Source: DATHBP01 sp035296085 (GTDB lineage: Bacteria > Actinomycetota > Actinomycetes > Propionibacteriales > Nocardioidaceae). Taken from it: 31,633 nt of DNA. A model generated the notes under the pieces. It saw nothing but the letters and a program-made list of their open reading frames with translations, ran no database searches and was not told the origin of the DNA. This document shows positions 1 through 6,467 of this stretch, in pieces. A program made the translations under genes and the position numbers. The stretch is taken from assembly GCA_035296085.1 (NCBI GenBank), contig DATHBP010000211.1:1-31633 (forward strand). The letters run 5' to 3'. Each line of letters begins with the position of its first letter. Position 1 is the stretch's first letter.

Positions 1-114
1 GGCTGTTTCCGAGGTGAAGCGGTCGCCAGTGAGCTGCATCCCGTCGCCGGAGTCGCCGGCAAAGCGGATGACGACCCGATCGAGCTGTTTGACCTGCTTT
101 CCCACGCACCTCAT
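1..114 (-). CDS. korA: 2-oxoacid:acceptor (2-oxoglutarate ferredoxin) oxidoreductase subunit alpha, N-terminal fragment
   Basis: The minus strand from 114 to 1 reads as the first 38 codons of a protein that continues beyond the window. It contains LDRVVIRFAGDSGDGMQLTG followed by DRFTSETA. This is the N-terminal glycine-rich signature of the gamma domain of KorA-type 2-oxoacid:ferredoxin oxidoreductases, as in actinobacterial KorA. The family oxidatively decarboxylates 2-oxoglutarate with CoA and reduces ferredoxin, working with a KorB partner that is not in view. The start is either ATG at 114 or GTG at 105; the latter has an AGG about six bases upstream and gives VGKQVKQLDR, so it is perhaps the better choice. 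The gene is cut at the left edge, so catalytic completeness cannot be judged. Identification rests on a short but very characteristic motif. Confidence 0.85.
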   Translation of the reverse strand, partial: MRCVGKQVKQLDRVVIRFAGDSGDGMQLTGDRFTSETA

Positions 115-210
115 TCTACGCCGAACGGACATGCCGAAACGCGATCGACGCCGGTTCACACCCGTCGCTGCGGAGGCGTGGGGGCTCGCGATTGAGCTCG
201 GCGGAGCCAG

Positions 211-297
211 CTAGTCGGCGTCGCGCAGTGCGGCGATCAGCGCCAGGTTCTCCGCTACTTCGAAGGCGGCCGGTGCCACCCACTCGTTCTCGGTCAT
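211..297 (-). CDS. possible 28-residue small protein upstream of korA (uncertain)
   Basis: An ATG at 297 opens a 28-codon frame on the minus strand ending in TAG at 213-211. The peptide begins MTENEWVAPAAFEVAEN and ends ALIAALRDAD. An in-frame TAG two codons upstream of the ATG fixes it as the start. The peptide is acidic with an amphipathic C-terminal half. It lies about 100 bases upstream of, and co-directional with, the korA start, so it could be a leader peptide or small protein of the same transcript. No clear Shine-Dalgarno is present, I do not recognise the sequence, and it may be chance. No function is proposed. Confidence 0.25.
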   Translation of the reverse strand: MTENEWVAPAAFEVAENLALIAALRDAD

Positions 298-404
298 AGC
301 TACTAACGGTGCCACAGGTTGGCGGGTTCAAACATCCCCCGAACGCCCCCTACTGGTGAGCCCGGCCGGTGATCGGCTGTTAACCACCCAGATGGCGGCG
401 CAGC

Positions 405-480
405 GAAAAAATTTATACGCTCCGTAAATGTTCCGTCACAGAATTCGGTATTTTCTGGCAAAAATGGTGTACGCTGACAA
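405..480 (+). promoter_or_regulatory. AT-rich upstream region, probable promoter zone of the RTX gene
   Basis: The gene-poor stretch 298-555 contains one markedly AT-rich block, 405-480, in otherwise GC-rich DNA. It holds two copies of TACGCT (416-421 and 470-475) that could act as -10 elements, and poly-A/T runs such as AAAAAATTTATA. No convincing -35 hexamer is at the right spacing, so the precise promoter is not assigned. It lies 75-150 bases upstream of the secreted RTX protein start at 556. The rest of 298-555 shows nothing else. Confidence 0.3.
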
Positions 481-555
481 CACTCCGTGAGTGCAGGGCT
501 ACTGAGAACTACTACGGTCAGTACAGGCATCCAGGGGTCGATACTGGAGGAAGCT

Positions 556-1392
556 GTGCTCCGAAAGATGCTAAGCCCGGCCGTGGCCCTACTACTCACA
601 GCGGGCATGTCCGCCGCTACCGTCGGAGCCGCCGATGGCAACGATCGGCCGCCGGGCACCGATGCCGGCCCGCCGTACAAGTTCATCACCGAGCTGATGA
701 GAGAGGCCTTGGCGACCCCGCTGAAGAACCAGGCCATGCTGACCGGGACGTTGCACGGGTACCGTTTTCGCACCGGCCAGCAGGACAGCCACCTCGTAGT
801 GACACTCGTGGCACGCGGGCTCCGCTTCGTCGACAGCGGCACCACCAGGTGGAAGAAGCTGTCGCCCTCTTGCGACCGGAAGTCCGTGAAGGTGGGAGTG
901 GCGGCCGTGTGTCCGGTGACCAAGGCTGTGAGCGCGAGCCTGCCGCTCCTCATCGAGGTGTGGCCAAGGCTCGGCAACGACTACACCGACACCTCCAGCC
1001 TTCCCGACACGTTCGCCGTTACCGTGCTGGGCGACAAGGGCAAGGACGTCGCCCGCCTCGGGGCAGGTCGCGACTTTTTCAACGGTTACACCGGGCGGGA
1101 CCGCGTCTGGGGTGGCGGCGGCAACGACTGGATCAGGGCAGGGCTCGACAACGACGCCGTCGACGGGGGCTCGGGCAACGACGACATCGTCGCTGTGGAG
1201 GGGAATGACACCGTCCGCGGCGGGGACGGTGAAGACCGGCTTTGGGCCGGGGACGGTGACGACCAGCTTTGGGGCGGTGCAGGCGCGGACTTTGTCCTCT
1301 GCGGCACGGGCCGCGACAGCGCCACGGTTGACGCGCCCGACCGGGTCTTCGGTGACTGCGAGTCGGTCATCGGAAGGGTCCTAGGCAGCTAG
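556..1392 (+). CDS. secreted calcium-binding protein with RTX (hemolysin-type) nonapeptide repeats
   Basis: The protein is 278 residues from GTG 556, chosen because GGAGG lies six bases upstream (546-550) and because this start gives a clean signal peptide: basic VLRK, a hydrophobic stretch through about residue 20, then small residues ending near TVGA-ADG. An earlier in-frame ATG at 487 lacks a ribosome site and would bury the signal. Residues about 35-165 form an uncharacterised domain. From about residue 170 there are tandem GGxGxD-type repeats (GRDRVWGGGGNDW, GGSGNDD, GGDGEDR, GDGDDQLWGGAGADF), which bind calcium in beta-roll folds. The C terminus has CGTGRDSATVDAPDRV and DCESV, a cap common in actinobacterial RTX-like proteins. 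In Gram-positives such proteins are Sec/Tat-exported, not type I secreted. The N-terminal domain's function is unknown. It appears monocistronic. Confidence 0.85.
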   Translation: MLRKMLSPAVALLLTAGMSAATVGAADGNDRPPGTDAGPPYKFITELMREALATPLKNQAMLTGTLHGYRFRTGQQDSHLVVTLVARGLRFVDSGTTRWKKLSPSCDRKSVKVGVAAVCPVTKAVSASLPLLIEVWPRLGNDYTDTSSLPDTFAVTVLGDKGKDVARLGAGRDFFNGYTGRDRVWGGGGNDWIRAGLDNDAVDGGSGNDDIVAVEGNDTVRGGDGEDRLWAGDGDDQLWGGAGADFVLCGTGRDSATVDAPDRVFGDCESVIGRVLGS

Positions 1393-1415
1393 CGCTTGCC
1401 GGCCTGGCCTAGCTA

Positions 1416-1447
1416 CGGCGCCGCAGCTCCTAGGAGCTGCGGCGCCG
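1416..1447 (+). terminator. perfect 32-nt palindrome after the RTX gene, likely terminator
   Basis: CGGCGCCGCAGCTCCT is followed directly by its exact reverse complement, centred on CCTAGG between 1431 and 1432. It starts 24 bases after the RTX stop. As RNA it would form a very stable hairpin. There is no T-run after it, as is common in actinobacteria, so it may act as a non-canonical or bidirectional terminator. Confidence 0.65.
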
Positions 1448-1877
1448 AACCCTCACGAAGAGAAAGCGAATCGCGATGCTGAACACCGTTGCTGTGCTCA
1501 TGTCAGAATATCCCCTGCGGACTGGGGACCGGATGCACGGTCTACAGGGTGGCCGGCGGAGCATTTCCGCTCGGCGCTGGCGCGGGCGCGCCTCCGCGGT
1601 GATGCAACGGATGCAGCCGCGAGACGCAGCGGTCGACATCAATGCCGGGACCGACCAGCGCTAGCGTTCCGTCCATGCCCGGCTTGGGGATCGTGACACT
1701 CGCCCAGCTGGCGAAGGCCACTGGGTCCCCGCCCGTTGCCGTGAGCCGGGCAGCGATCCGGCTGCCTTCACCGAGGTAGTAGTCGTCTGTCCTTAAGCGA
1801 TCGAGACGAGCGCCCAACATCAGCGCGCACCCTAGGGGCCGCGCTCGCTGGCTTCGCGCTCTTACCGCAGCTGGTGC
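1448..1877. other. degenerate intergenic region with possible relaxase-like remnant
   Basis: No intact gene is supported here. On the minus strand an open stretch continues from the metallo-hydrolase remnant. It includes, at about 1790-1730, the peptide TDDYYLGEGSRIAARLTATG, which recalls the N-terminal segment of actinobacterial MobF-type relaxase proteins. There is no initiation signal, no HUH motif and no continuation of the family downstream. It is at best a fossil fragment; the resemblance is from memory and weak. The remaining sequence shows no recognisable feature. Confidence 0.25.
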
Positions 1878-2137
1878 GCTGCCCTGCACCCAAGCCGCTG
1901 CGGCCAGGGCGTGCTGCGCTCGCCAGCCGGTGCAGTGGCCCGGAACCAGCAGGTCGGGCGCGGCTGCGGTCAACGCTTCCGCGGTTGGCGGCGATGAGCG
2001 GCTCGAACGCCGGCCCCGCCCAGGTGCAGTCCGCCGATCAAGGCATCAAGGCGGGGCACATTCGTCAGACGGTGAACGTGCTGGACGATGTTGACTGCGC
2101 CGGCGTGACCACAGCCGGTCAGCACGACCAGGCTTTG
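1878..2137 (-). pseudogene. frameshifted C-terminal fragment of an MBL-fold metallo-hydrolase
   Basis: The minus strand from 2137 reads SLVVLTGCGHAGAVNIVQ and then LDALIGGLHLGG, the conserved block of metallo-beta-lactamase-fold hydrolases related to the dihydropterin phosphate-synthase-like group. A +1 shift near 2008 is needed to read FEPLIAAN. A second +1 shift near 1977 is needed to read LTAAAPDLLVPGHCTGW and RAQHALAAA, the family's C-terminal motif. The expected end (VQxSVGTxY) is degraded to VQGSAP. The 5' two-thirds of the gene is absent: a TAG sits just upstream at 2140-2138, and the sulfite oxidase ribosome site begins at 2152. Two frameshifts plus truncation make this a clear pseudogene, possibly created when the neighbouring gene arrived. 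Confidence 0.7.
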
Positions 2138-2163
2138 CTAGCCGTACCACCAGGAGGCTGAGC

Positions 2164-3240
2164 ATGTGGGGCAAACGCGAGGACATGGTGGTCCATGGCA
2201 TCGACCCCTACAACGCCGAGCCCGACCGGCATGCCCTCGCGGTGAACCACATCACCCCCATCGACACGTTCTACTCCCGCAACCACGGGCAGGTGCCCGA
2301 CCTTGATGCGACCGCCTGGAGTCTTCGCGTGGACGGACTGGTGCATAGCCCTCTCCAGCTGAGCCTGAAAGATCTTCAAGAGCGATTCGAGCACCACAGC
2401 ATCGCCGCGACCCTGCAATGTGCAGGGAACCGGCGTGCAGGTCTGTCGCGGCTTCGGGCTATTCCTGGCGAGGACGCCTGGGGGCCCTGCGCCATATCCA
2501 CTGCGGAGTGGAACGGCGTGAGGTTGGCCGACGTCCTTCGCTCGGCGGGTCTGAAAGCAGACGTACTGCACGTCGGGTTCGAGGCGCCGGACTGGTGTGA
2601 GATGGCCTATCCGCCCCAGTCCTATGGGTCGTCGGTCCCGGTGGCCAAGGCCTTGTCTGAGGAAGTGCTCTTGGTTTGGCAGATGAACGGGCAGCAGCTA
2701 CCGGCGGTGCACGGTGGACCTGTTCGAGTCGTTGTCCCCGGCTACATCGGTGCCCGCAGTGTGAAATGGATCGAGCGAGTCTCGGCGTCCCGAGAACCGT
2801 CGGAGAACTACTTCCAAGCCACTGCCTACCGGCTGGTTCCAGCCGACGGCGAAGCCGGTCCGGGAGTCGGGATCTCACTGGGTTCAGTCGCGTTGAACTC
2901 AGACGTTCTGGTGCCCGCCGACGGCGCGACCGTCCCCGCAGGCTGGACACATGTCAGCGGCTACGCCTATGCCGGCGACGACCGCGGTATAGCCCGAGTC
3001 GACGTCTCCCTAAACCAGGGAAAGACGTGGGTCCAAGCCGAGCTCGACGTCCCTCCCAGCACGTGGACCTGGCGCATGTGGCGCACCCAGGTGTATCTGC
3101 CCGAGGGGAAGACGCGGATCAGTGTCAGAGCCTGGGACACCACCGCAGCCACTCAACCGGAGTCGGCCGAACAGGTCTGGAACCCCAAGGGCTACGTCAA
3201 CAACTCGTGGGGACACGCCACGGTGACAGTTTCGTGGTGA
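2164..3240 (+). CDS. sulfite oxidase-family molybdopterin-dependent oxidoreductase (cytosolic form)
   Basis: The protein has 358 residues. ATG 2164 is preceded by AGGAGG at 2152-2157. Residues about 20-215 match the molybdopterin-binding domain of sulfite oxidases: ITPIDTFYSRNHG near the N terminus, then ATLQCAGNRR, whose Cys86 is the expected molybdenum ligand, and VPGYIGARSVKWI at the end of the domain. Residues about 235-358 form the Mo-co dimerisation domain (immunoglobulin-like; GYAYAGDDRGIARVDVS, WNPKGYVNNSW). The family oxidises sulfite to sulfate, or related substrates, passing electrons to cytochrome c or another acceptor. There is no signal peptide, no twin-Arg motif and no haem domain, unlike exported SorA or animal enzymes. 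No cytochrome partner or molybdopterin gene is nearby, so substrate and acceptor are unknown. It is flanked by a pseudogene and convergent with yajQ. Confidence 0.88.
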   Translation: MWGKREDMVVHGIDPYNAEPDRHALAVNHITPIDTFYSRNHGQVPDLDATAWSLRVDGLVHSPLQLSLKDLQERFEHHSIAATLQCAGNRRAGLSRLRAIPGEDAWGPCAISTAEWNGVRLADVLRSAGLKADVLHVGFEAPDWCEMAYPPQSYGSSVPVAKALSEEVLLVWQMNGQQLPAVHGGPVRVVVPGYIGARSVKWIERVSASREPSENYFQATAYRLVPADGEAGPGVGISLGSVALNSDVLVPADGATVPAGWTHVSGYAYAGDDRGIARVDVSLNQGKTWVQAELDVPPSTWTWRMWRTQVYLPEGKTRISVRAWDTTAATQPESAEQVWNPKGYVNNSWGHATVTVSW

Positions 3241-3300
3241 ACCCCAACCTCAGGGCGACCACCGCTATGTCTGCGGACACTGGCAGGGTCCCGAGCGGTA

Positions 3301-3795
3301 TCAGCGGTAGTTGGTGAACTGCACCGCGAAGTCGTAGTCCTGCCCCTTCACCAGCGCGATCACCGCCTGCAGGTCATCGCGCTTTTTCGACGACACCCGC
3401 AGCTCCTCGCCCTGCACCTGCACCTTCACGCCCTTCGGGCCCTCGTCACGGATCAGTTTCGCGACCTTCTTGGCCTGCTCGGTGCTGATGCCCTCCTTCA
3501 GCGACGCCGCGATCTTCACCTCTTTGCCGGAGACCTTCGGCTCTCCCGCGTCGAGGACCTTGAGGGAGACACCCCGCTTGACCAGCTTGTCCCGGAAGAC
3601 GTCGAGCACCGCCTGCGCGCGCTCTTCCGCGTTCGCGGAGATTTCGACACCATGGTCACCGGACCAGCGGATCTGTGCGTCGGTGTGCTTGAAGTCGAAC
3701 CGCTGCGATACCTCCTTGGCGGCCTGGTTGAGCGCGTTGTCGACCTCTTGACGGTCGATCTTGCTCACGATGTCGAACGACGATTCTCCGGCCAT
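3301..3795 (-). CDS. yajQ: YajQ family nucleotide (cyclic di-GMP)-binding protein
   Basis: A 164-residue protein, the normal length for the family. It starts at ATG 3795 with AGGAGG about five bases upstream on the minus strand. It begins MAGESSFDIVSKIDRQEVDN and contains EVSQRFDFKHTDAQI, DKLVKRGVSLKVLD, KVQVQGEELRVSSKKRDDLQ and a C-terminal YDFAVQFTNYR, all hallmarks of YajQ/DUF520. Homologues bind cyclic di-GMP and, in some bacteria, modulate transcription factors; the role in actinobacteria is not established. The gene is convergent with the sulfite oxidase gene (60-base gap) and divergent from the tRNA cluster. Confidence 0.95.
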   Translation of the reverse strand: MAGESSFDIVSKIDRQEVDNALNQAAKEVSQRFDFKHTDAQIRWSGDHGVEISANAEERAQAVLDVFRDKLVKRGVSLKVLDAGEPKVSGKEVKIAASLKEGISTEQAKKVAKLIRDEGPKGVKVQVQGEELRVSSKKRDDLQAVIALVKGQDYDFAVQFTNYR

Positions 3796-3882
3796 GCGGT
3801 CCTCCTGGAGGGTGACGAGGCGCTGCTTCGGGTGGCTTCTGCTGCGCTATTGTTGCCACTCGCTGCGCCCTGGCGCACACCC

Positions 3883-3964
3883 GGCAGGTTGCCCGAGCGG
3901 CCAAAGGGAGCGGTCTGTAAAACCGTCGGCATCGCCTACGTTGGTTCGAATCCAACACCTGCCA
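3883..3964 (+). tRNA. tRNA-Tyr (GTA)
   Basis: An 82-base type II tRNA. The acceptor stem GGCAGGT/ACCTGCC spans 3883-3889 and 3957-3963, with discriminator A3964. The anticodon GTA is at 3917-3919 in the loop CTGTAAA. A long variable arm (about 3927-3940) and a TTCGAAT T-loop are present. CCA is not encoded. A TATTGT hexamer at 3848-3853, about 30 bases upstream, could be its -10 element, but no strong -35 is seen. Confidence 0.97.
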
Positions 3965-4060
3965 CCGCAGTCGAGCACGGAGAAGCGGCCGGCCGCCGGG
4001 CCAGCTTGCTGAGCGGCCGAAGCGGTGCGCGCTTCGGCGTGTATCCTTCGTCAGTCGCTC

Positions 4061-4133
4061 GCCCCAATAGCTCAGTCGGTAGAGCGTCTCCATGGTAAGG
4101 AGAAGGTCTACGGTTCGATTCCGTATTGGGGCT
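4061..4133 (+). tRNA. tRNA-Thr (GGT)
   Basis: A 73-base cloverleaf. The acceptor is GCCCCAA/TTGGGGC with discriminator T4133. The anticodon stem is TCTCC/GGAGA around loop ATGGTAA, giving GGT at 4094-4096, which reads Thr ACC/ACU. The T-loop is TTCGATT. CCA is not encoded. It sits 96 bases after tRNA-Tyr and 46 bases before tRNA-Met, the usual actinobacterial order ahead of rpmG. Confidence 0.97.
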
Positions 4134-4179
4134 CTGGGGACCGGACGAGCCGCCTGACCAGGTGGGCGCCGGCCTCGGT

Positions 4180-4253
4180 GGCGGGGTAGCTCAGGTGGTC
4201 AGAGCACACGGCTCATAATCGTGGTGTCGCGGGTTCGAGTCCCGCCCCCGCTA
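4180..4253 (+). tRNA. tRNA-Met (CAT), elongator type
   Basis: A 74-base cloverleaf. The acceptor GGCGGGG pairs with CCCCGCT (terminal G-U), with discriminator A4253. The anticodon loop CTCATAA gives CAT at 4214-4216. T-stem GCGGG/CCCGC. The terminal base pair, and the lack of the three consecutive GC pairs in the anticodon stem (CACGG/TCGTG), argue for the elongator rather than the initiator. It is 70 bases upstream of rpmG and likely co-transcribed with it. A CAT anticodon modified to lysidine (Ile2) cannot be fully excluded from sequence, but synteny favours Met. Confidence 0.94.
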
Positions 4254-4323
4254 CACACCCGCCGGCGCGACCTTCGCGTTGGGGACGGCGTCGACTGCAG
4301 AACCGACGAGGAGAGGGCAGCTA

Positions 4324-4494
4324 GTGGCCGGCAAGACCACAGACATCCGTCCCAGGATCACCCTGGCCTGCACGGACTGCAAAGAACGCAACTACATCAC
4401 TCGCAAGAACCGGCGCAACGACCCCGACCGGCTCGAGCTCAAGAAGTTCTGCCCGCGCTGTCGCGCCCACACCGCGCACCGCGAGACCCGCTAG
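4324..4494 (+). CDS. rpmG: 50S ribosomal protein L33, zinc-binding (C+) form
   Basis: A 56-residue protein from GTG 4324, preceded by GAGGAGAGG at 4308-4316. An in-frame ATG at 4279 would add 15 residues not found in the family. It has two CxxC pairs, CTDC near residue 16 and CPRC near residue 43, marking the zinc-ribbon C+ form. It contains NYITRKNRRNDPDRLELKKF, typical of actinobacterial L33. It lies between tRNA-Met and the MaoC-type dehydratase pair, as in mycobacteria and streptomycetes. Confidence 0.95.
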   Translation: MAGKTTDIRPRITLACTDCKERNYITRKNRRNDPDRLELKKFCPRCRAHTAHRETR

Positions 4495-4518
4495 CGCTCC
4501 GCGCGCCACCAAGACACC

Positions 4519-4956
4519 GTGGCTGTCGACGCCGGGTTGGCCGGACGTACGTTTCCTCCCACGCCAGCCGTCGAGGTGACCCGTGAGCAGATCGCGGAGT
4601 TCCGCGCCGCGATCGGCGCCGGTGACTCGCACACCGTCGACGCGCTCCCGGGGCACCCGGACACGGCGCCGCCAACGTTCGCCATCGTTGTCGCTTTCGC
4701 GGCGATGCGAGATCTGCTCGAGGATCCCGGCAGCGGCTTGTCCCTGCCGCGGGTCGTCCACGGCGACCAGCGGTTCGTCTACGAGCGCCACATCCGTGTG
4801 GGTGACACGCTGCGCGCCCAGCTCAGCGTCGAGTCGGTGCGCAGCATGGGAGGCGCCGACATCCTGGGCACGCGCACCGAGATCAGCACCGACCAGGGCG
4901 AGCCCGTTTGCACCGCGTACGCCACACTCATGCATCGCGGCGACGGCGCCGTATGA
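4519..4956 (+). CDS. hadA: MaoC-like/FAS1-type dehydratase N-terminal domain protein (HadA-like subunit)
   Basis: A 145-residue hotdog-fold protein from GTG 4519, 24 bases after rpmG. It matches the MaoC dehydratase N-terminal family: TREQIAEFRAAIGAGDS near the N terminus, PPTFAIVVAF in the middle, VVHGDQRFVYERHIRVGDTL, and a C-terminal EPVCTAYATLMHR. In mycobacteria HadA is the substrate-binding, non-catalytic partner of HadB in the (3R)-hydroxyacyl-ACP dehydratase of FAS-II. The same rpmG-hadA-hadB order is conserved in actinobacteria that lack mycolic acids, where the physiological substrate is less clear. Its stop overlaps the next start (ATGA), pointing to coupled synthesis of a heterodimer. 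The symbol is by synteny and similarity; the acyl substrate is inferred. Confidence 0.85.
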   Translation: MAVDAGLAGRTFPPTPAVEVTREQIAEFRAAIGAGDSHTVDALPGHPDTAPPTFAIVVAFAAMRDLLEDPGSGLSLPRVVHGDQRFVYERHIRVGDTLRAQLSVESVRSMGGADILGTRTEISTDQGEPVCTAYATLMHRGDGAV

Positions 4957-5402
4957 CGTCGTCACCGGTGTCCGCGCTCACCGCCGGGTCGGCGCTTCCA
5001 GCGCAGCACTTCCGCATCCGCCGAGCCGATCTGGTGCGATACGCCGCGGCCTCGGGCGACTCGAACCCCATCCACGTGAGCGACGATGCCGCCCGAGCCG
5101 TCGGGCTGCCGGGCGTCGTGGCCCACGGGATGCTGACGATGGCACTGGCCGGCCGGGCGTTGACCAGCTGGGCCGGTGGGGTCGAGGGCGTCCTCGAGTA
5201 CGGCGTCCGCTTCACCAAGCCCGTACCCGTGCCTGACGATGCCGACGGGGCTGGGCTCGACGTGAGTGGTGTCGTGCGGGAGCGCGCCGCGGACGGGTCA
5301 CTGCGCATCGACCTCACCGTCACCTGCGGCGGGCAGAAGGTGCTGGGCATGGCACGCGCCCGGGTCCGTCCACCAACTGCGGCCGCCGCTGAAGAGTGCT
5401 AG
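4953..5402 (+). CDS. hadB: MaoC family (3R)-hydroxyacyl-ACP dehydratase catalytic subunit (HadB-like)
   Basis: A 149-residue hotdog-fold protein. ATG 4953 overlaps the preceding stop as ATGA. The hydratase motif is present as YAAASGDSNPIHVSDDAARA (residues about 33-52), including the catalytic Asp and His of the D-x4-H motif. It is followed by GLPGVVAHGMLTMALAGRAL, the hydratase-2 helix, and a C-terminal GQKVLGMARARV. With the HadA-like partner it should dehydrate (3R)-hydroxyacyl thioesters. No hadC follows, unlike in mycobacteria; murB begins within the last codons instead. Confidence 0.88.
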   Translation: MTSSPVSALTAGSALPAQHFRIRRADLVRYAAASGDSNPIHVSDDAARAVGLPGVVAHGMLTMALAGRALTSWAGGVEGVLEYGVRFTKPVPVPDDADGAGLDVSGVVRERAADGSLRIDLTVTCGGQKVLGMARARVRPPTAAAAEEC

Positions 5403-6448
5403 GCCGCGGCGTGCGGACCTGCGTCCATGCCGTGCTGGCCGACCGGACGACGCTGCGGCTAGGGGGACCGGCACGTCGGCTCGTCGAGACAGCCACCGCT
5501 GACGAAGCCGTTGCGGTGGTCCGCGACGCAGACGCGCGCGGGGACTCGGTGCTCGTCATCGGCGGCGGCAGCAACCTCGTGGTTGCGGACGCCGGTTTCG
5601 ATGGGACGGTTGTCGACGTTGGCGCGCGCGGCGTTGCGGTGGAGGAACACTCCCCGGGCATCGTGCGCGTGCACGCCGCCGCCGGCGAGAGCTGGGACGC
5701 GTTCGTCGCTCGGGCCGTCGCCAACGGCTGGGCAGGCGTCGAGGCACTGGCCGGGATTCCCGGCCGGGTCGGAGCGGTGCCGCTCCAAAATGTCGGGGCC
5801 TACGGCCAAGAGGTCGCCGACACGATCGCCGCGGTCGAGGTCTGGGACCGCATCCGGGGAGAACGCGTCCTGCTCAGCCCCGCTGACTGCGGCTTCGGAT
5901 ACCGGACCAGCGCGCTGAAGACGCAGGTCGATCGCTTCGTCGTGCTCGCGGTCAGCTTCACGCTGGCCCGGCGGCCGCAGAGCAGCCCTGTCCGATACGA
6001 GCAGCTCGCTGCCCGGCTCGGTGTGCCGGTGGGCGGAGAGGCACCAATCACCGAGGTGCGCGCGGCGGTGCTGGAGCTGCGACGGAGCAAGGGGATGGTC
6101 CTCGACTCCGCCGATCACGACACCTGGAGCGCGGGGTCGTTCTTCACCAACCCGATCCTGCGCCCCGTCGACGCCGAACGTTTGCCGCCGCACGCTCCCC
6201 GATGGACCCAGCCGGACGGCCTGGTCAAGACGAGCGCCGCCTGGCTCCTCGAGCAGGCGGGCTTCGTGCGGTCGTACGGCACCGGACGAGTGGCGCTGTC
6301 GGGCAAGCACCCGCTGGCGTTGACCAACCGAGGCGGCGCCACCACGACGGAGCTGCTCGCGCTGGCCCGAGAGGTGCGCGGTGGCGTCCAGGACAAGTTC
6401 GCCATCACGTTGGTCACCGAGCCGGTCCTGGTGGGCTGCTCGCTGTAA
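5396..6448 (+). CDS. murB: UDP-N-acetylenolpyruvoylglucosamine reductase (type I MurB)
   Basis: About 350 residues. It is a cytoplasmic FAD enzyme that reduces UDP-GlcNAc-enolpyruvate to UDP-MurNAc with NADPH, the second committed step of peptidoglycan synthesis. Family motifs in order: TTLRLGGPARR near residue 20, VIGGGSNLVVAD (FAD pyrophosphate binding), GIPGRVGAVPLQNVGAYGQE, CGFGYRTSALK, AGSFFTNPIL (Ser248, the likely proton donor), and near the end LSGKHPLALTNRGGATT. GTG 5396 overlaps the hadB stop by seven bases; GTG 5411 is an alternative start, and neither has a strong Shine-Dalgarno, so translational coupling is likely. It converges with add across 19 bases. Confidence 0.95.
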   Translation: MLGRGVRTCVHAVLADRTTLRLGGPARRLVETATADEAVAVVRDADARGDSVLVIGGGSNLVVADAGFDGTVVDVGARGVAVEEHSPGIVRVHAAAGESWDAFVARAVANGWAGVEALAGIPGRVGAVPLQNVGAYGQEVADTIAAVEVWDRIRGERVLLSPADCGFGYRTSALKTQVDRFVVLAVSFTLARRPQSSPVRYEQLAARLGVPVGGEAPITEVRAAVLELRRSKGMVLDSADHDTWSAGSFFTNPILRPVDAERLPPHAPRWTQPDGLVKTSAAWLLEQAGFVRSYGTGRVALSGKHPLALTNRGGATTTELLALAREVRGGVQDKFAITLVTEPVLVGCSL

Positions 6449-6467
6449 CGCAGGAGTCCGCCGTTGG

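Noticed and set aside
487..555. Earlier ATG for the RTX protein at 487
   Set aside because: No ribosome site, and the extra 23 residues would precede and spoil a clear signal peptide starting at GTG 556.
1476..1664. Plus-strand 62-codon frame in the intergenic region after the RTX gene
   Set aside because: No ribosome site, arginine-rich shadow composition and no recognisable similarity.
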